Below, one piece after another: positions 10,055-19,356 of a DNA stretch of 64,000 bases. The position numbers and the translations under genes are program-made. The first letter of the stretch is position 1, and every line of letters starts with the position of its first letter. The notes under the pieces are model-generated. The model was not told the origin of the DNA. It was given only the letters and a program-made list of their open reading frames with translations, and did not search any database. The stretch is from Gangjinia marincola (GTDB lineage: Bacteria; Bacteroidota; Bacteroidia; Flavobacteriales; Flavobacteriaceae): the NCBI RefSeq assembly GCF_039523415.1, contig NZ_BAAAFG010000015.1, forward strand, positions 372,001 through 436,000, in the 5' to 3' direction.

Positions 10055-12775
10055 ATGAAAAATACAGGTTTACTTACACGAGGATTAATATTATTTTTTC
10101 TTGCCTTAGCTGCGCAAAGTTGCGCAGATAAAGCTGATAAAGAAGAAAATAGTAGAGAACTTTTCACTCCTCCCATCGTGGAGAAAAAGACAAAGAAAAC
10201 TCCACAAGAACAAATGAGATTTGCTGAAGAGCGTGTGTTGCATGAACGAAATATGCAGATTAATCCTACTACGGGAGAACTACCCTTAGGGCTAATTCTA
10301 AGAGAAAAGCAACTGGCACGACAGGAATTGAGTTTGTCTCGTTCAAGAAATTCTGTGACCAACGCAACTACGTTTGAAACTCGGGGGCCTTCAAATCTGG
10401 GAGGGAGAACAAGAGCTTTAAAGGTTGATATTAGCGATCCCACAGGTAATACGCTACTTGCGGGCGGAATCAGCAGCGGTGTTTTTAGAACAACTAATGG
10501 TGGTGCAAGCTGGGTAAAAGTCTCTTCAAACAGTGATATTAATAACGCCTCTGCTTTAGCACAAGATCCTCGATCTGGTTTTCAAAATATTTGGTACTAT
10601 GCAACGGGAGAAGCCCTTGGTAATTCTGCCAGTGTAACCGGTGCTTATTTTGGAAATGGAATATGGAAGTCTATCGATAGCGGACTAACCTGGAGTAAGA
10701 TTCCCGGGACAGATTCTGACCTTGGTGATTTAGACAGTGATTTTGATTTTGTATTTAACGTGATCGTTCACCCGGTTACTGGAGACTTGTACGCAGCAAC
10801 CTGGAGAGGAATTCGCCGCTATGATGGAACGAACTGGTTTGATGAGCTTAATGACAACTCAGCATTTACAGATATAGCCATTACTACAGATGGACAGGTA
10901 TATGCTGCTTTTGCAGGGAATAGCGGTTGATCAACTAATGGAGTTTGGAGAAGTGAAGATGGTATTGGTAATTGGGTTAGAATTGCCCAAAATGGTAATC
11001 CTACAGATTGGACGTCTACCGGCAGAGCGGTGTTAGCTGCTGCCCCTTCAAACTCATCTGTAATTTATGCCTTATACATGAATAATTTACAAGATGGGAC
11101 AGAAATATCTTCAGATTTATGGAAGTACGACCACGATAATCAAAGCTGGACTGATTTTTCCTCAAAAATGCCTGATGAGCCGGGGGGAGATAGTGCATTT
11201 AACGATCCTTTCTCAGGGCAAGGCGGATATGACCTAGTTGTTTCGGTGAAACCAGATAATGAAAATTTTGTCTTGATTGGTGGGAGTAATGCTTATCGCA
11301 TTGAAAATATTGAATCAGATCCTGAGTTTTTAAGAATCGGTGGATATCTCAATAATTCAGGCTATGCTTTATACAATACTCCAAATGGAGATGAGCATCA
11401 TCCAGATATTCATGCGTATGAATTTAATCCGTTTAATTTCAACGAATTATATTCAGGTACAGATGGAGGAGTACATTTAAGTGATGACATTACAGCGAAC
11501 ATCATAAATTGGCAAAACCTCAACAATAATTATCAAACCTATCAATTTTACCACGTAGGTATAGATCCTGCTCCTAATTCTAATATTGTAATAGGTGGTG
11601 CACAAGATAATGGAACTGTCGTAGGAGGTACACAAGCCGGAAATCCAAACAACTCAACCATGTTCGGCTTTTTAGGAGGCGACGGAGTTGCTTCAGAGAT
11701 TTCAAGAGCAGATCCATCCTGTGGCGGAGGCGCCGCAGTTTTTGCTGGTTTTCAAAACGGCCGAGTTTTTCGCTCATGTAATTCATTTGTAGAAATTACT
11801 CCCAACGGGTCTTCAAGCCAGTTTGTAACTTACTTTAGACTGGATAATGATAATCAAAATCATTTATTATATGCTGCGAGAAATCGCATTTACGCTACTT
11901 TTGAAGCTTCTGATGTGACTCAGAGCACTTGGGATAACAAAGGAAATTCTGGACAGCTTGGAGCCTCAGACTGGTGGAGAAGGTTTAACTTTTCACCAGG
12001 TACTTACACAGCTGATAGTTATCTGTTAGCTGGAGGTGATGAAGGTTTAGTAATTCGATTAGATGATCCTCAAAATAATGATTTAATAGATGCGGTTAAT
12101 ATTACCCCTTCTCAAGTAAATCAGGGTGCAAATATCATTACGACCGGTTTGGCAATTCATCCAACTAATCCAGATATCGTTCTGCTTACATATTCTAACT
12201 ACGGGATTGAAAATATCTTTCTTACGACCAACGCCACCAGTGATGATCCAGATTGGACGGTAGTAGAGCGTAATTTGGCCGATTACAGTATACGATCTGC
12301 CGTGATTACAGAAGTAAATGGAGAAACTAGATATTTTGTGGGTACGGCGAGAGGATTATTTGCTACAAACGATCCCACTACAAGTGATTGGGAAATGCAA
12401 GCTCCCGATCTTATTGGAATGGCGCTGGTCAGTGATTTACAATATAGACAAGCCGATCAGCAATTATTGATTGGGACTCATGGCAATGGTATGTTTATGG
12501 CTACCGTAGAACAGGAGTTAGATATACAAGAATTCAATGCGGAAGAATTAGCAAACATTAGCCTCTTCCCTAACCCTGCCACTACATCTATTACTATAGA
12601 CGCACCGGCAGACTTAAACGAATCTGCTTATCGTGTTATTGATCTTTCGGGAAAAACCCTTGAAAAAGGGGTATTAAGTACCGATAATCAAGTTAATGTA
12701 AGTTCACTTTCTCCTGGGGTGTATTTTCTTTCCCTTGGAAAGAATACAAAAACGCTTCGGTTTATAAAAAGATAA
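10055..12775 (+). pseudogene. Large T9SS-tailed beta-propeller-type lipoprotein, interrupted by one in-frame UGA
   Basis: One reading frame of 907 codons runs from ATG 10055 to 12775 but is cut by TGA at 10928-10930. Sequence similarity continues straight across it (NSG, stop, STNGVWRSEDG). A single base change GGA to TGA, or a sequencing error, explains it. The start at 10055 gives a lipoprotein signal (LFFLALAAQSCADK); an earlier in-frame start at 10007 lies inside the M1 gene. The body has repeats of the sortilin/BNR type (GVFRTTNGGASWVKVSS, GIWKSIDSGLTWSKIPG, LAGGDEGLV). The last ~75 residues are a type A T9SS sorting domain (LFPNPATTSITID, then GVYFLSLGKNTKTLRFIKR). It was presumably a surface protein; the function is unknown. 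Confidence 0.85.
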
Positions 12776-12793
12776 GGTTTTCTAATTCAATAT

Positions 12794-12826
12794 ACACCCG
12801 TTGACTTACCTCAACGGGTGTTTTTG
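12794..12826 (+). terminator. Rho-independent terminator after the T9SS repeat gene
   Basis: An 11-base-pair stem (12794-12804 with 12811-12821, ACACCCGTTGA/TCAACGGGTGT) has a 6-base loop. A run of Ts follows. It lies 18 bases after the stop codon and separates this operon from rnpA. Confidence 0.85.
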
Positions 12827-12856
12827 TTTATACTCCAATAAGTCTATAAACAATAG

Positions 12857-12864
12857 TATTTTTG
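12857..12864 (+). promoter_or_regulatory. -7 element of the rnpA promoter
   Basis: TATTTTTG is a perfect TAnnTTTG match. It ends only four bases before the rnpA ATG, so the transcript would start at or next to the start codon, giving a leaderless or nearly leaderless mRNA. No TTG lies at 17-23 bases upstream. Confidence 0.5.
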
Positions 12865-12868
12865 CCTC

Positions 12869-13264
12869 ATGCAGGAACAACGAGATGAATCTTTTTCAAA
12901 ATCTGAACGACTTAAAAGCAAACTAGCCATTGAAGAACTCTTCAAACAAGGCAAATCGCTTAAAGCGTTTCCTGTTAGGTTGATCTATCTAAAACAGAGT
13001 ACAAAAGTTTCTGCCTCCAAGAATACTTCTAAAAGCAACAATAAAGCTGCCTTTTCTGCTCCTAAGAAAATCTTTAAGCATGCTGTAGATCGTAACCGCG
13101 TAAAGCGTTTAATGCGTGAAGCATATCGAAAAAATAAGTATCTTGTACATAAAACTGAAACTTTTTCTTACTCGCTTATGTTTCTCTATCAAAGTAAGCA
13201 AGTTCTTTCGTATACAGAAATTGAACGATGCATGAAGAAGCTCTTATCAAAATTGAATGAATGA
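12869..13264 (+). CDS. rnpA: Ribonuclease P protein component
   Basis: This 131-residue basic protein is the usual RnpA length. It has the early SERLKSKLAIEELFKQGKS segment and the signature KHAVDRNRVKRLMREAYRKNK at about residues 69-90, which carries the conserved RNR loop. RnpA binds the catalytic RNase P RNA and helps remove 5' leaders from pre-tRNAs in the cytoplasm. rpmH, its partner in many bacteria, is not next to it here. Instead it is followed by an S41 protease gene. The start is fixed by a -7 box immediately upstream and by the conserved N-terminus. Confidence 0.95.
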   Translation: MQEQRDESFSKSERLKSKLAIEELFKQGKSLKAFPVRLIYLKQSTKVSASKNTSKSNNKAAFSAPKKIFKHAVDRNRVKRLMREAYRKNKYLVHKTETFSYSLMFLYQSKQVLSYTEIERCMKKLLSKLNE

Positions 13265-13342
13265 TACCTTGAGCCATTTCTAAATAAGTATAAATTGTGA
13301 TAATTAATGGGTTAGGTTCGCTTACATTCTAAAAATAACAAA

Positions 13343-14965
13343 ATGATGCTACTAAAAAAGAAAATATTCATCCCCTTACTAGTTCTGGGAATAACCTTTA
13401 CCACGGTAAGCTTTAAAAGCGACTTTTTTGAAATCGCTAAGCAGATTGAAATATTTACCACGCTCTTTAAAGAACTTAACATGAACTATGTGGATGAGGT
13501 CAATCCTGCAGAACTTATGGATACAGCCATCAAAAACATGCTTAATGATCTTGATCCGTATACTAAGTACTGGAACGAGCAGGATGTAGAGAAAGCACGC
13601 ATTCAAAATGCCGGAGAATACACCGGGATTGGTGCTTTAGTGCGTACTAAAAATGAAAAAATTACCATCGTTGAACCCTATAAAGGATATCCCGCCGATA
13701 AAGCCGGACTCAAAGCCGGGGATGAAATAATCAAAATAGGTGATGTTGATGTAACCAATTACAATGATGACGCGGGAGAGCTGCTTAAAGGTGCGCCTAA
13801 CTCTAAAATTACTATTACATACAAACGCCAGGGAAAAATTAATGAAACTGTGCTTACCCGGGAATCCATCGATGTAAAGGCGGTTCCTTACTATACCCTC
13901 TTAGACGATAAGTCAGGGTATATTGTATTATCAAAATTCAATAAAAACGCCTCAAAAGAAACCATTGATGCGTTGTTAGATCTAAAAAAACAAGGTGCTG
14001 ATAAACTGATCTTAGATTTGCGTGGTAATCCCGGCGGACTTTTGTCTGAAGCCATCAACGTGGTGAACATTTTTATCCCTAAAGGGCAGTTAGTCACCAC
14101 AACCAAATCAAATATTCAAAAATATAACCGTACCTACACGACAAAGCGTGAGCCTGTTGATCTTGATATCCCTGTGGTGGTATTAATCAACGGTCGCAGT
14201 GCATCGGCCAGTGAGATCGTTTCAGGCAGTTTGCAAGATTTGGATAGAGGTGTAGTCGTAGGAGCGCGAAGTTTTGGCAAAGGACTGGTACAACGTCCAA
14301 AAAAACTGACCTATGGAACTCAGCTTAAAGTAACTATTTCGCGCTACTATACGCCTAGTGGAAGATGTATACAGGCCCTGGATTATCGTGACGGAGACGC
14401 CATTAGAAAGTCTGCTGAAACCTACACCGAATTCAAAACCAAAAACGGAAGATCTGTATACGATGGTGGTGGAATTGATCCTGACGTCTCCTTGGAAAGC
14501 GCAAAATTGAGCGAGATCACTAAAGCGTTGCTAAGGGAAAACGTGATTTTTGATTATGCCACGCAACACTATTACGAAAACCCTACTACGACCGTAGAAA
14601 ATTTCGCTTTCGCGGAAAAAGACTACAGCGATTTTAAAAAGTATTTAAACAAGACAGGGTTTACCTACGAGACCAATACTGAAAAAGAACTCAAAGAAGC
14701 TTATGCCGTAGCTGAAAAAGAAGAGCTCTCTGAAGAAATTATGAGTGCCTACAACGATTTGGTCGCTACAGTAGATAAAGCAAAAGAACGCGCGCTGGAA
14801 AACAAAAAAGCTGAAATTATTGATCAACTCACCGATGAAATTATTTTACGTTACGGTTACAGAGAAGGACTTTATTCTTATTATACCACCAATAACAAAG
14901 AGATTAAAGAGGCACAAAAGTTGCTGAATAACTCACAGAAGTATCAATCTATTTTAGGGAATTAA
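13343..14965 (+). CDS. S41 family C-terminal processing peptidase
   Basis: A 540-residue exported serine protease. An N-terminal hydrophobic segment (IFIPLLVLGITFTTVSF) acts as a signal or anchor. A PDZ domain spans about residues 90-170 (GEYTGIGALV, KAGDEIIKIGDVDV). The catalytic core includes LILDLRGNPGGLLSEAI, the serine motif NGRSASASEIVSG and the lysine motif RSFGKGLVQ, so the Ser-Lys dyad is intact. CtpA/Prc proteases degrade or process periplasmic and envelope proteins from their C-termini. A second ATG three bases later is an equally possible start. A charged helical tail (about 430-540) follows the core. It may be co-transcribed with the next gene, 10 bases downstream. Confidence 0.94.
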   Translation: MMLLKKKIFIPLLVLGITFTTVSFKSDFFEIAKQIEIFTTLFKELNMNYVDEVNPAELMDTAIKNMLNDLDPYTKYWNEQDVEKARIQNAGEYTGIGALVRTKNEKITIVEPYKGYPADKAGLKAGDEIIKIGDVDVTNYNDDAGELLKGAPNSKITITYKRQGKINETVLTRESIDVKAVPYYTLLDDKSGYIVLSKFNKNASKETIDALLDLKKQGADKLILDLRGNPGGLLSEAINVVNIFIPKGQLVTTTKSNIQKYNRTYTTKREPVDLDIPVVVLINGRSASASEIVSGSLQDLDRGVVVGARSFGKGLVQRPKKLTYGTQLKVTISRYYTPSGRCIQALDYRDGDAIRKSAETYTEFKTKNGRSVYDGGGIDPDVSLESAKLSEITKALLRENVIFDYATQHYYENPTTTVENFAFAEKDYSDFKKYLNKTGFTYETNTEKELKEAYAVAEKEELSEEIMSAYNDLVATVDKAKERALENKKAEIIDQLTDEIILRYGYREGLYSYYTTNNKEIKEAQKLLNNSQKYQSILGN

Positions 14966-14975
14966 AATTTACTTA

Positions 14976-15638
14976 ATGAAAAAAATTTTACTGTTATTAA
15001 TGGTGGTTTTTTCCACCACCTCTTTCAACAGGACGATTGAACGTGAGGTTGAAATCTATCGAACGACAGATGATTTTTTTAACGATAAATCGGAAACTGT
15101 CATTGCCGTCATTAAGGCTATGAGTCCAGATCACATAGCAGTAAGAAAATTGATAGATAAAAACACTAAGAAAAAAATAAAGAAAATGGGTGTTTTATGG
15201 GGGCTCAAGTATAAGGGTGAAAAATACTTTCACTTATTTCATTCGGACGATCATCTGAGCTCTTTTATATTTGTAAAACTTACTTCATATGAGAAACCAT
15301 ATCCTTACGTTATTGTAGAGCCTGATTCTCATCCAGTTTTGTCCCAGTTGTCAGGTAGTTACGGTGGTGTTCTAACAAATGTCGTGGTTAAAGAAGCAAA
15401 TAAATGGAATAAGAACTGGACAGACTCTCTTGGAAATAAAAATAAAATTGTTTTGATTGATTTAGAGGATAGAAGAGGAAAATGGAATGGTAAGGAGGAT
15501 CAATTCGCTAAAGCTAATTGGCTCAGAAGAAAAAAATACAGAGAGTTAAACCCAACAATTTCTGATACTACTAAAATTAAAGAAACTCCTTTCGAAGAAG
15601 TTATTAGGTTTTTAGATCAACTCAATGAATCAAACTAA
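14976..15638 (+). CDS. Uncharacterised exported protein
   Basis: A 220-residue protein that I do not recognise. An N-terminal signal peptide (MKKILLLLMVVFSTTSF) implies export to the periplasm or beyond. The mature part is basic and rich in Lys, Trp and Tyr, with short blocks GVLWGLKYKGEKYFHLF, KPYPYVIVEPDSH and KIVLIDLEDRRGKW. No cysteine lipobox, catalytic motif or transmembrane helix follows the signal. It is packed between the S41 protease (10 bases) and the hydroxylase (2 bases), so expression is probably coupled. It looks like a real gene from spacing and signal peptide, but no function can be inferred. Confidence 0.75.
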   Translation: MKKILLLLMVVFSTTSFNRTIEREVEIYRTTDDFFNDKSETVIAVIKAMSPDHIAVRKLIDKNTKKKIKKMGVLWGLKYKGEKYFHLFHSDDHLSSFIFVKLTSYEKPYPYVIVEPDSHPVLSQLSGSYGGVLTNVVVKEANKWNKNWTDSLGNKNKIVLIDLEDRRGKWNGKEDQFAKANWLRRKKYRELNPTISDTTKIKETPFEEVIRFLDQLNESN

Positions 15639-15640
15639 AA

Positions 15641-16471
15641 ATGGAATCATTTCTTGGTTTTTTTGAAGAACTCACTACCCTGCAAAAACTTGCCTGGGTC
15701 ATAGGGTGTTTATCCTTTTTCTGGATTCTTGAAGGATATTATACGTTTTCTAAGAAAAGCTATAAAAAGTGGCGACATGCGTTAAGCAATGCTGCTTTTA
15801 TGGGTTTTACCATGTTGATTAATGTAGTGTTTGGTATTCTTACCGTAGGTGTCTTTGTATGGACAAATCAGCAAGAGTTCGGGTTACTTTATCTTTTTGA
15901 ACTCCCGGTGATACTAGAATTACTTATCGCTCTTTTAGTGTTGGATTTTATTGCTCAGTACGGAGTCCATTATTTATTACATAAAGTTCCCGCCATGTGG
16001 CGATTACATATTATTCATCATAGTGATAAAAATGTAGATGTGACTACCGGTACGCGTCATCATCCGTTAGATTTTGTCCTGCGTGAAACTTTTGCCTTAT
16101 TAGCGGTCTTTATCACCGGGATGCCAGTGGCGTTTTATCTCTTTTATCGCATCTTATCTGTGTTGTTTACTTATTGGACCCACGCGAACATTCAATTACC
16201 TGCAAAACTAGATAAAGCATTGAGCTATGTGATTGTTACTCCTACCCTGCACAAATTTCACCATCACAGAGAAATGCCCTGGACAGACACCAACTTTGGA
16301 AACATGTTTAGTATTTGGGACCGATTCTTTGGAACTTTTCTTTATGATGACCCTTCTAAAATTGTATACGGTGTTGATATTGCCGATCATTTAGATGACC
16401 AACATGTAGGCGTTCAATTGGGAATACCTTTTAATAAAAGTGTTAGAAGTAAAAAAGCATCCACGATGTGA
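15641..16471 (+). CDS. Fatty acid hydroxylase / sterol desaturase family membrane enzyme
   Basis: A 276-residue integral membrane di-iron protein with about four hydrophobic segments. The histidine clusters of the family are present: HYLLHKVPAMWRLHIIHHSD near residues 110-130, then TRHHPLDF, THANIQLP, and HKFHHHREMP near the C-terminus. These ligate two irons that activate O2 for hydroxylation or desaturation of lipids. In Flavobacteria such enzymes can modify fatty acids or carotenoids; the substrate here is unknown. It starts two bases after the preceding gene. Its last codons are part of the terminator stem region. Confidence 0.88.
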   Translation: MESFLGFFEELTTLQKLAWVIGCLSFFWILEGYYTFSKKSYKKWRHALSNAAFMGFTMLINVVFGILTVGVFVWTNQQEFGLLYLFELPVILELLIALLVLDFIAQYGVHYLLHKVPAMWRLHIIHHSDKNVDVTTGTRHHPLDFVLRETFALLAVFITGMPVAFYLFYRILSVLFTYWTHANIQLPAKLDKALSYVIVTPTLHKFHHHREMPWTDTNFGNMFSIWDRFFGTFLYDDPSKIVYGVDIADHLDDQHVGVQLGIPFNKSVRSKKASTM

Positions 16472-16480
16472 ATGCTTTTT
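16452..16480 (+). terminator. Bidirectional terminator between convergent hydroxylase and M61 genes
   Basis: The stem AAAAAGCAT (16452-16460) pairs with ATGCTTTTT (16472-16480) around an 11-base loop. The loop contains the stop codon of the upstream gene. T-rich tails exist on both strands, so it can serve both convergent genes. Confidence 0.7.
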
Positions 16481-16502
16481 ATTTTTTTATAATTAAGAAG
16501 AC

Positions 16503-18377
16503 TTACCCCTTCAACCAGGCCTTTCTTAATTCCTTTTGAGATTGAGTTGGATTTTCTACTTCAGTTAGTTTTTGTCCTTGTGTATAGCTTTTCGCCACTT
16601 TAGTGCTAATCACTTTTTCTTCACCCTCTCGCATTACATTAAGGGTTACGTCATCTCCTACTTGCCATGAAAAGGTTTGTGAAATGACCATATTAGCGTT
16701 TGCTAAAGTTACATCGGTACCATTTAATGATTTGATCACATCTCCAGATCTGACTCCGGCATCATGCCAAAAACTGTTTTTTGCTACTAAATCATTAAAA
16801 TAAAGTGTTCCTTCTTCTCTATTCGCTGCAACGATTAGAGCTCCGTCATTCTGAATATAATTGGTCTCAACACGTGCCTCTTTTATCGTAAGACCCACTT
16901 TTTCAAAAAATCTGTTATAATCAATTGGTGTGGTTCCTTCTACATGTGTGCGTAAAAATTCGCCCACAGAGAGGTACGTCATGGCTGTAATTTCGGCAAT
17001 CAGATTATCATCTTCAAAAGGCTTGTTTACTCCATATTTTGTGGATAGCTCTTTCATAAGAGATAAGATCCCGCGTTGACCGTTACTTTCTTCTCGCATT
17101 AAAATATCAATACACATGCCTATAAGCGCTCCCTTAGAGTAAACATTGACATAATTTTGGTCGTAAGGAGCTTCTAAAATATTTTCACTCATCATAGTGA
17201 AACTCATACTATCGTTATAGCTCATGGAAGACTTAATTTTGCCCATGACTTTACTATAAAATGCTTCTTTGTCGACCAATCCCTGATCAATCTGAAAGAG
17301 CGTTGCGAAATATTCGGTTACACCCTCATACATCCAAAGGTGTTTTGAAAAGGTGGGATCGTTGTAGTCAAAATAATGCACATCTTCAGAATGAACACTT
17401 AGTGGAGTTACAATATGAAAAAACTCATGAGAAACCACATCAGTCATGCTGGCATCCAATTGCTCTTTCGGCATTTGCTCTGGTAGCACCACCACCGTAG
17501 ACGTATGATGTTCCAAAGCTCCGAATCCTCTAGGTGCATTTTCACCAGCTTCAGCTAAGTACAGATAAATATCATACCGTGGTGTGCTATTAATATCGCC
17601 CATATATTCTTTTTGGGCCTGCATCATGGTAAACACATTTTCTTTGATCGCAGCTGCTGTATGAACATTATTTGGAGAATATACACTAAGTACAATCTCT
17701 ATATCTCCCACTTGAAAACGTTCTACATCCAGATCTCCATACATCATAGGATTATCAGTCACATCAAAATAACGTGCAGCCAGATAAGTATCAGTTACAG
17801 TTGCGCCGTCTTCTGTTGGTGTAGTTTTAGAAAGGGGTAACGCAGACGTTTTTTTAAAAGTCGCCGGGGCGGTAATGTTAATTTCGTATTGGTTTTGTTT
17901 GAGTGCATCAAAATAACCTACAAAACCATGCAGGTTAAGCACAACCACATTTTCTTCTATATTAGTTCCAGATGGAGAAAAAGGGGCTCCTCCCCCAGCC
18001 TCTTGATCAAACGTATCTTCGACCGAATAGATGATTTTATCTACCGTAGTGGCATTGGTAATCTGCCAAGAGTTTGTATCAAGCTTTTCTACATCTACTG
18101 GAATACCGTCGTAATTAAAGGCAGTAAAATTTTTGACGTATTTACCAAAATCACTTACACTATAGGTTCCTTGAACGACAAGTGGTAAATAATAGGTTAC
18201 TGTATCGGTCTGGAATCTTCCGGGGTTTACTTCTACTTTAATTTGATCATCTGATAAGTCACCCAAATCCAGTGAAGTGACTATGGGTGTATTTCCAGCC
18301 AGATCATTTGAAGTTGGCTTACTTCCGCAGGAAATAATTACAGCAGATAGCATAATTGTAACTAAAATAGGTTTCAT
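16503..18377 (-). CDS. M61 family metallopeptidase lipoprotein with PDZ domain
   Basis: A 624-residue protein with a lipoprotein signal (LSAVIISCGSK, Cys17). Residues about 35-220 form the beta-rich N-terminal domain of glycyl-aminopeptidase-type M61 enzymes. The zinc site is HEFFH at 317-321, with Glu351 in MYEGVTEYF. A PDZ domain sits near residues 500-590 (AGVRSGDVIKSLNGTDV). The M61 family releases N-terminal residues, with a preference for Gly or Ala in the founding member. This one should be membrane-anchored on the periplasmic or outer face. It is transcribed alone, convergent with the hydroxylase, 46 bases downstream of the GNAT gene. Confidence 0.92.
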   Translation of the reverse strand: MKPILVTIMLSAVIISCGSKPTSNDLAGNTPIVTSLDLGDLSDDQIKVEVNPGRFQTDTVTYYLPLVVQGTYSVSDFGKYVKNFTAFNYDGIPVDVEKLDTNSWQITNATTVDKIIYSVEDTFDQEAGGGAPFSPSGTNIEENVVVLNLHGFVGYFDALKQNQYEINITAPATFKKTSALPLSKTTPTEDGATVTDTYLAARYFDVTDNPMMYGDLDVERFQVGDIEIVLSVYSPNNVHTAAAIKENVFTMMQAQKEYMGDINSTPRYDIYLYLAEAGENAPRGFGALEHHTSTVVVLPEQMPKEQLDASMTDVVSHEFFHIVTPLSVHSEDVHYFDYNDPTFSKHLWMYEGVTEYFATLFQIDQGLVDKEAFYSKVMGKIKSSMSYNDSMSFTMMSENILEAPYDQNYVNVYSKGALIGMCIDILMREESNGQRGILSLMKELSTKYGVNKPFEDDNLIAEITAMTYLSVGEFLRTHVEGTTPIDYNRFFEKVGLTIKEARVETNYIQNDGALIVAANREEGTLYFNDLVAKNSFWHDAGVRSGDVIKSLNGTDVTLANANMVISQTFSWQVGDDVTLNVMREGEEKVISTKVAKSYTQGQKLTEVENPTQSQKELRKAWLKG

Positions 18378-18423
18378 GTGTTTTTTAATTTTCAGTTAAA
18401 TAGACGCCTGTGTTCACTTTTTG

Positions 18424-18876
18424 TTACGAATTATCGGAATAAATCATCGCGATGTGAGGAATACCGTCTTCTAGATATTCTTTTCCGATAGGAATAAAAC
18501 CTAGTGAAGTATAAAATTGATGAAGATAGGTTTGAGCAGATATTTTAATTGTAGTTGTATAAAAGTTTGATTGTATCTGGGCTATCGAGTACTTCATTAG
18601 ATCATAGCCGTACCCCTCACTACGCTGATCTTTTCTTACCACCACTCTACCTATACTTGCTTGTTCAAAATACTCACCCGGGGCGAAGCAACGTGTATAC
18701 GCAATCAATTTTTCTTGGCTATCATACCCTAAAACGTGTAGTGCCTTTTGATCTTTGTCGTCCACATCTTGATACACACAGTCTTGTTCTACAACAAATA
18801 CTTCTGCCCGTAATTGTAGAATGTCATATACCTGTTGTGTAGATAAATCTTGAAACGAATATGTATGAAGGTTCAT
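18424..18876 (-). CDS. ElaA-like GNAT N-acetyltransferase
   Basis: A 150-residue cytoplasmic protein with the GNAT fold. The N-terminal block LRAEVFVVEQDCVYQDVDDKD is characteristic of the ElaA subgroup. The acetyl-CoA-binding stretch is IGRVVVRKDQRSEGYGYDLM, a variant of the RxxGxG/A motif. The acceptor substrate of ElaA proteins is not established. Its ATG overlaps the rpiB stop by one base (TAATG), so translation is coupled to rpiB. Confidence 0.88.
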   Translation of the reverse strand: MNLHTYSFQDLSTQQVYDILQLRAEVFVVEQDCVYQDVDDKDQKALHVLGYDSQEKLIAYTRCFAPGEYFEQASIGRVVVRKDQRSEGYGYDLMKYSIAQIQSNFYTTTIKISAQTYLHQFYTSLGFIPIGKEYLEDGIPHIAMIYSDNS

Positions 18877-19307
18877 TATTGGCAGGCAATCTTTTCTACT
18901 CTGCGTTGATGTCTACCACCTTCAAAAGTGGTGTTCAAAAACGTCTTAACCATTTCTACTGCTTGCGGTTGAGAGGTAAAACGCGCGGGTATACTTAAGA
19001 TATTGGCATCGTTATGTTCTCGGGCTAGGGCTACAATTTCTTTTGTCCAGCATAATGCAGACCTTACTCCCTGGTGCTTATTGGCAGTCATTGATGCACC
19101 ATTACCACTCCCACAGATTATGATGCCAAAATCCACCTCCTTGTTTTCTACATCTTTAGCGACAGGATGAATAAAGTCTGGATAGTCTACGCTGTTTTCT
19201 TTATCTGTTCCATGATTAATGACGCTAAATCCATTTGACTTAAGGTAATCTACAATGGCGTGTTTATAAGATGTACCTGCATGATCATTACCAATAGCTA
19301 TTTTCAT
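18876..19307 (-). CDS. rpiB: Ribose-5-phosphate isomerase B
   Basis: A 143-residue enzyme of normal RpiB length. MKIAIGNDHAGTSYK carries the phosphate- and substrate-binding Asp-His. FGIIICGSGNGASMTANKHQGVR carries the catalytic Cys region in two adjoining motifs (ICGSGNG, ANKHQGVR). It interconverts ribose 5-phosphate and ribulose 5-phosphate in the pentose phosphate pathway. It is the first gene of a two-gene unit with the ElaA-like gene. A good Bacteroidetes promoter lies 20-50 bases upstream. Confidence 0.95.
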   Translation of the reverse strand: MKIAIGNDHAGTSYKHAIVDYLKSNGFSVINHGTDKENSVDYPDFIHPVAKDVENKEVDFGIIICGSGNGASMTANKHQGVRSALCWTKEIVALAREHNDANILSIPARFTSQPQAVEMVKTFLNTTFEGGRHQRRVEKIACQ

Positions 19308-19325
19308 AATATTTATTTAGATCAA

Positions 19326-19356
19326 CAAAATTAACTAAACCGCGAGTGTAATTCAA
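19326..19356 (-). promoter_or_regulatory. Promoter of rpiB
   Basis: On the minus strand a TTG (complement of 19354-19356) lies 20 bases before TAATTTTG (complement of 19326-19333). This matches the TTG-N17-23-TAnnTTTG consensus fully. The rpiB ATG is 18 bases after the -7 box. Confidence 0.65.

Noticed and set aside
9997..10443. 148-codon minus-strand open frame over the M1/T9SS junction
   Set aside because: It overlaps two well-supported plus-strand genes and its product looks like a translation of antisense sequence.
10928..10930. UGA as a selenocysteine codon
   Set aside because: The neighbouring sequence fits a glycine in a repeat, no SECIS-like hairpin is evident directly downstream, and such surface proteins are not known selenoproteins.
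11030..12775. A separate gene starting after the UGA at 10928
   Set aside because: The only start is a TTG without supporting context. The frame and repeat pattern continue from the upstream part, so it is one interrupted gene.
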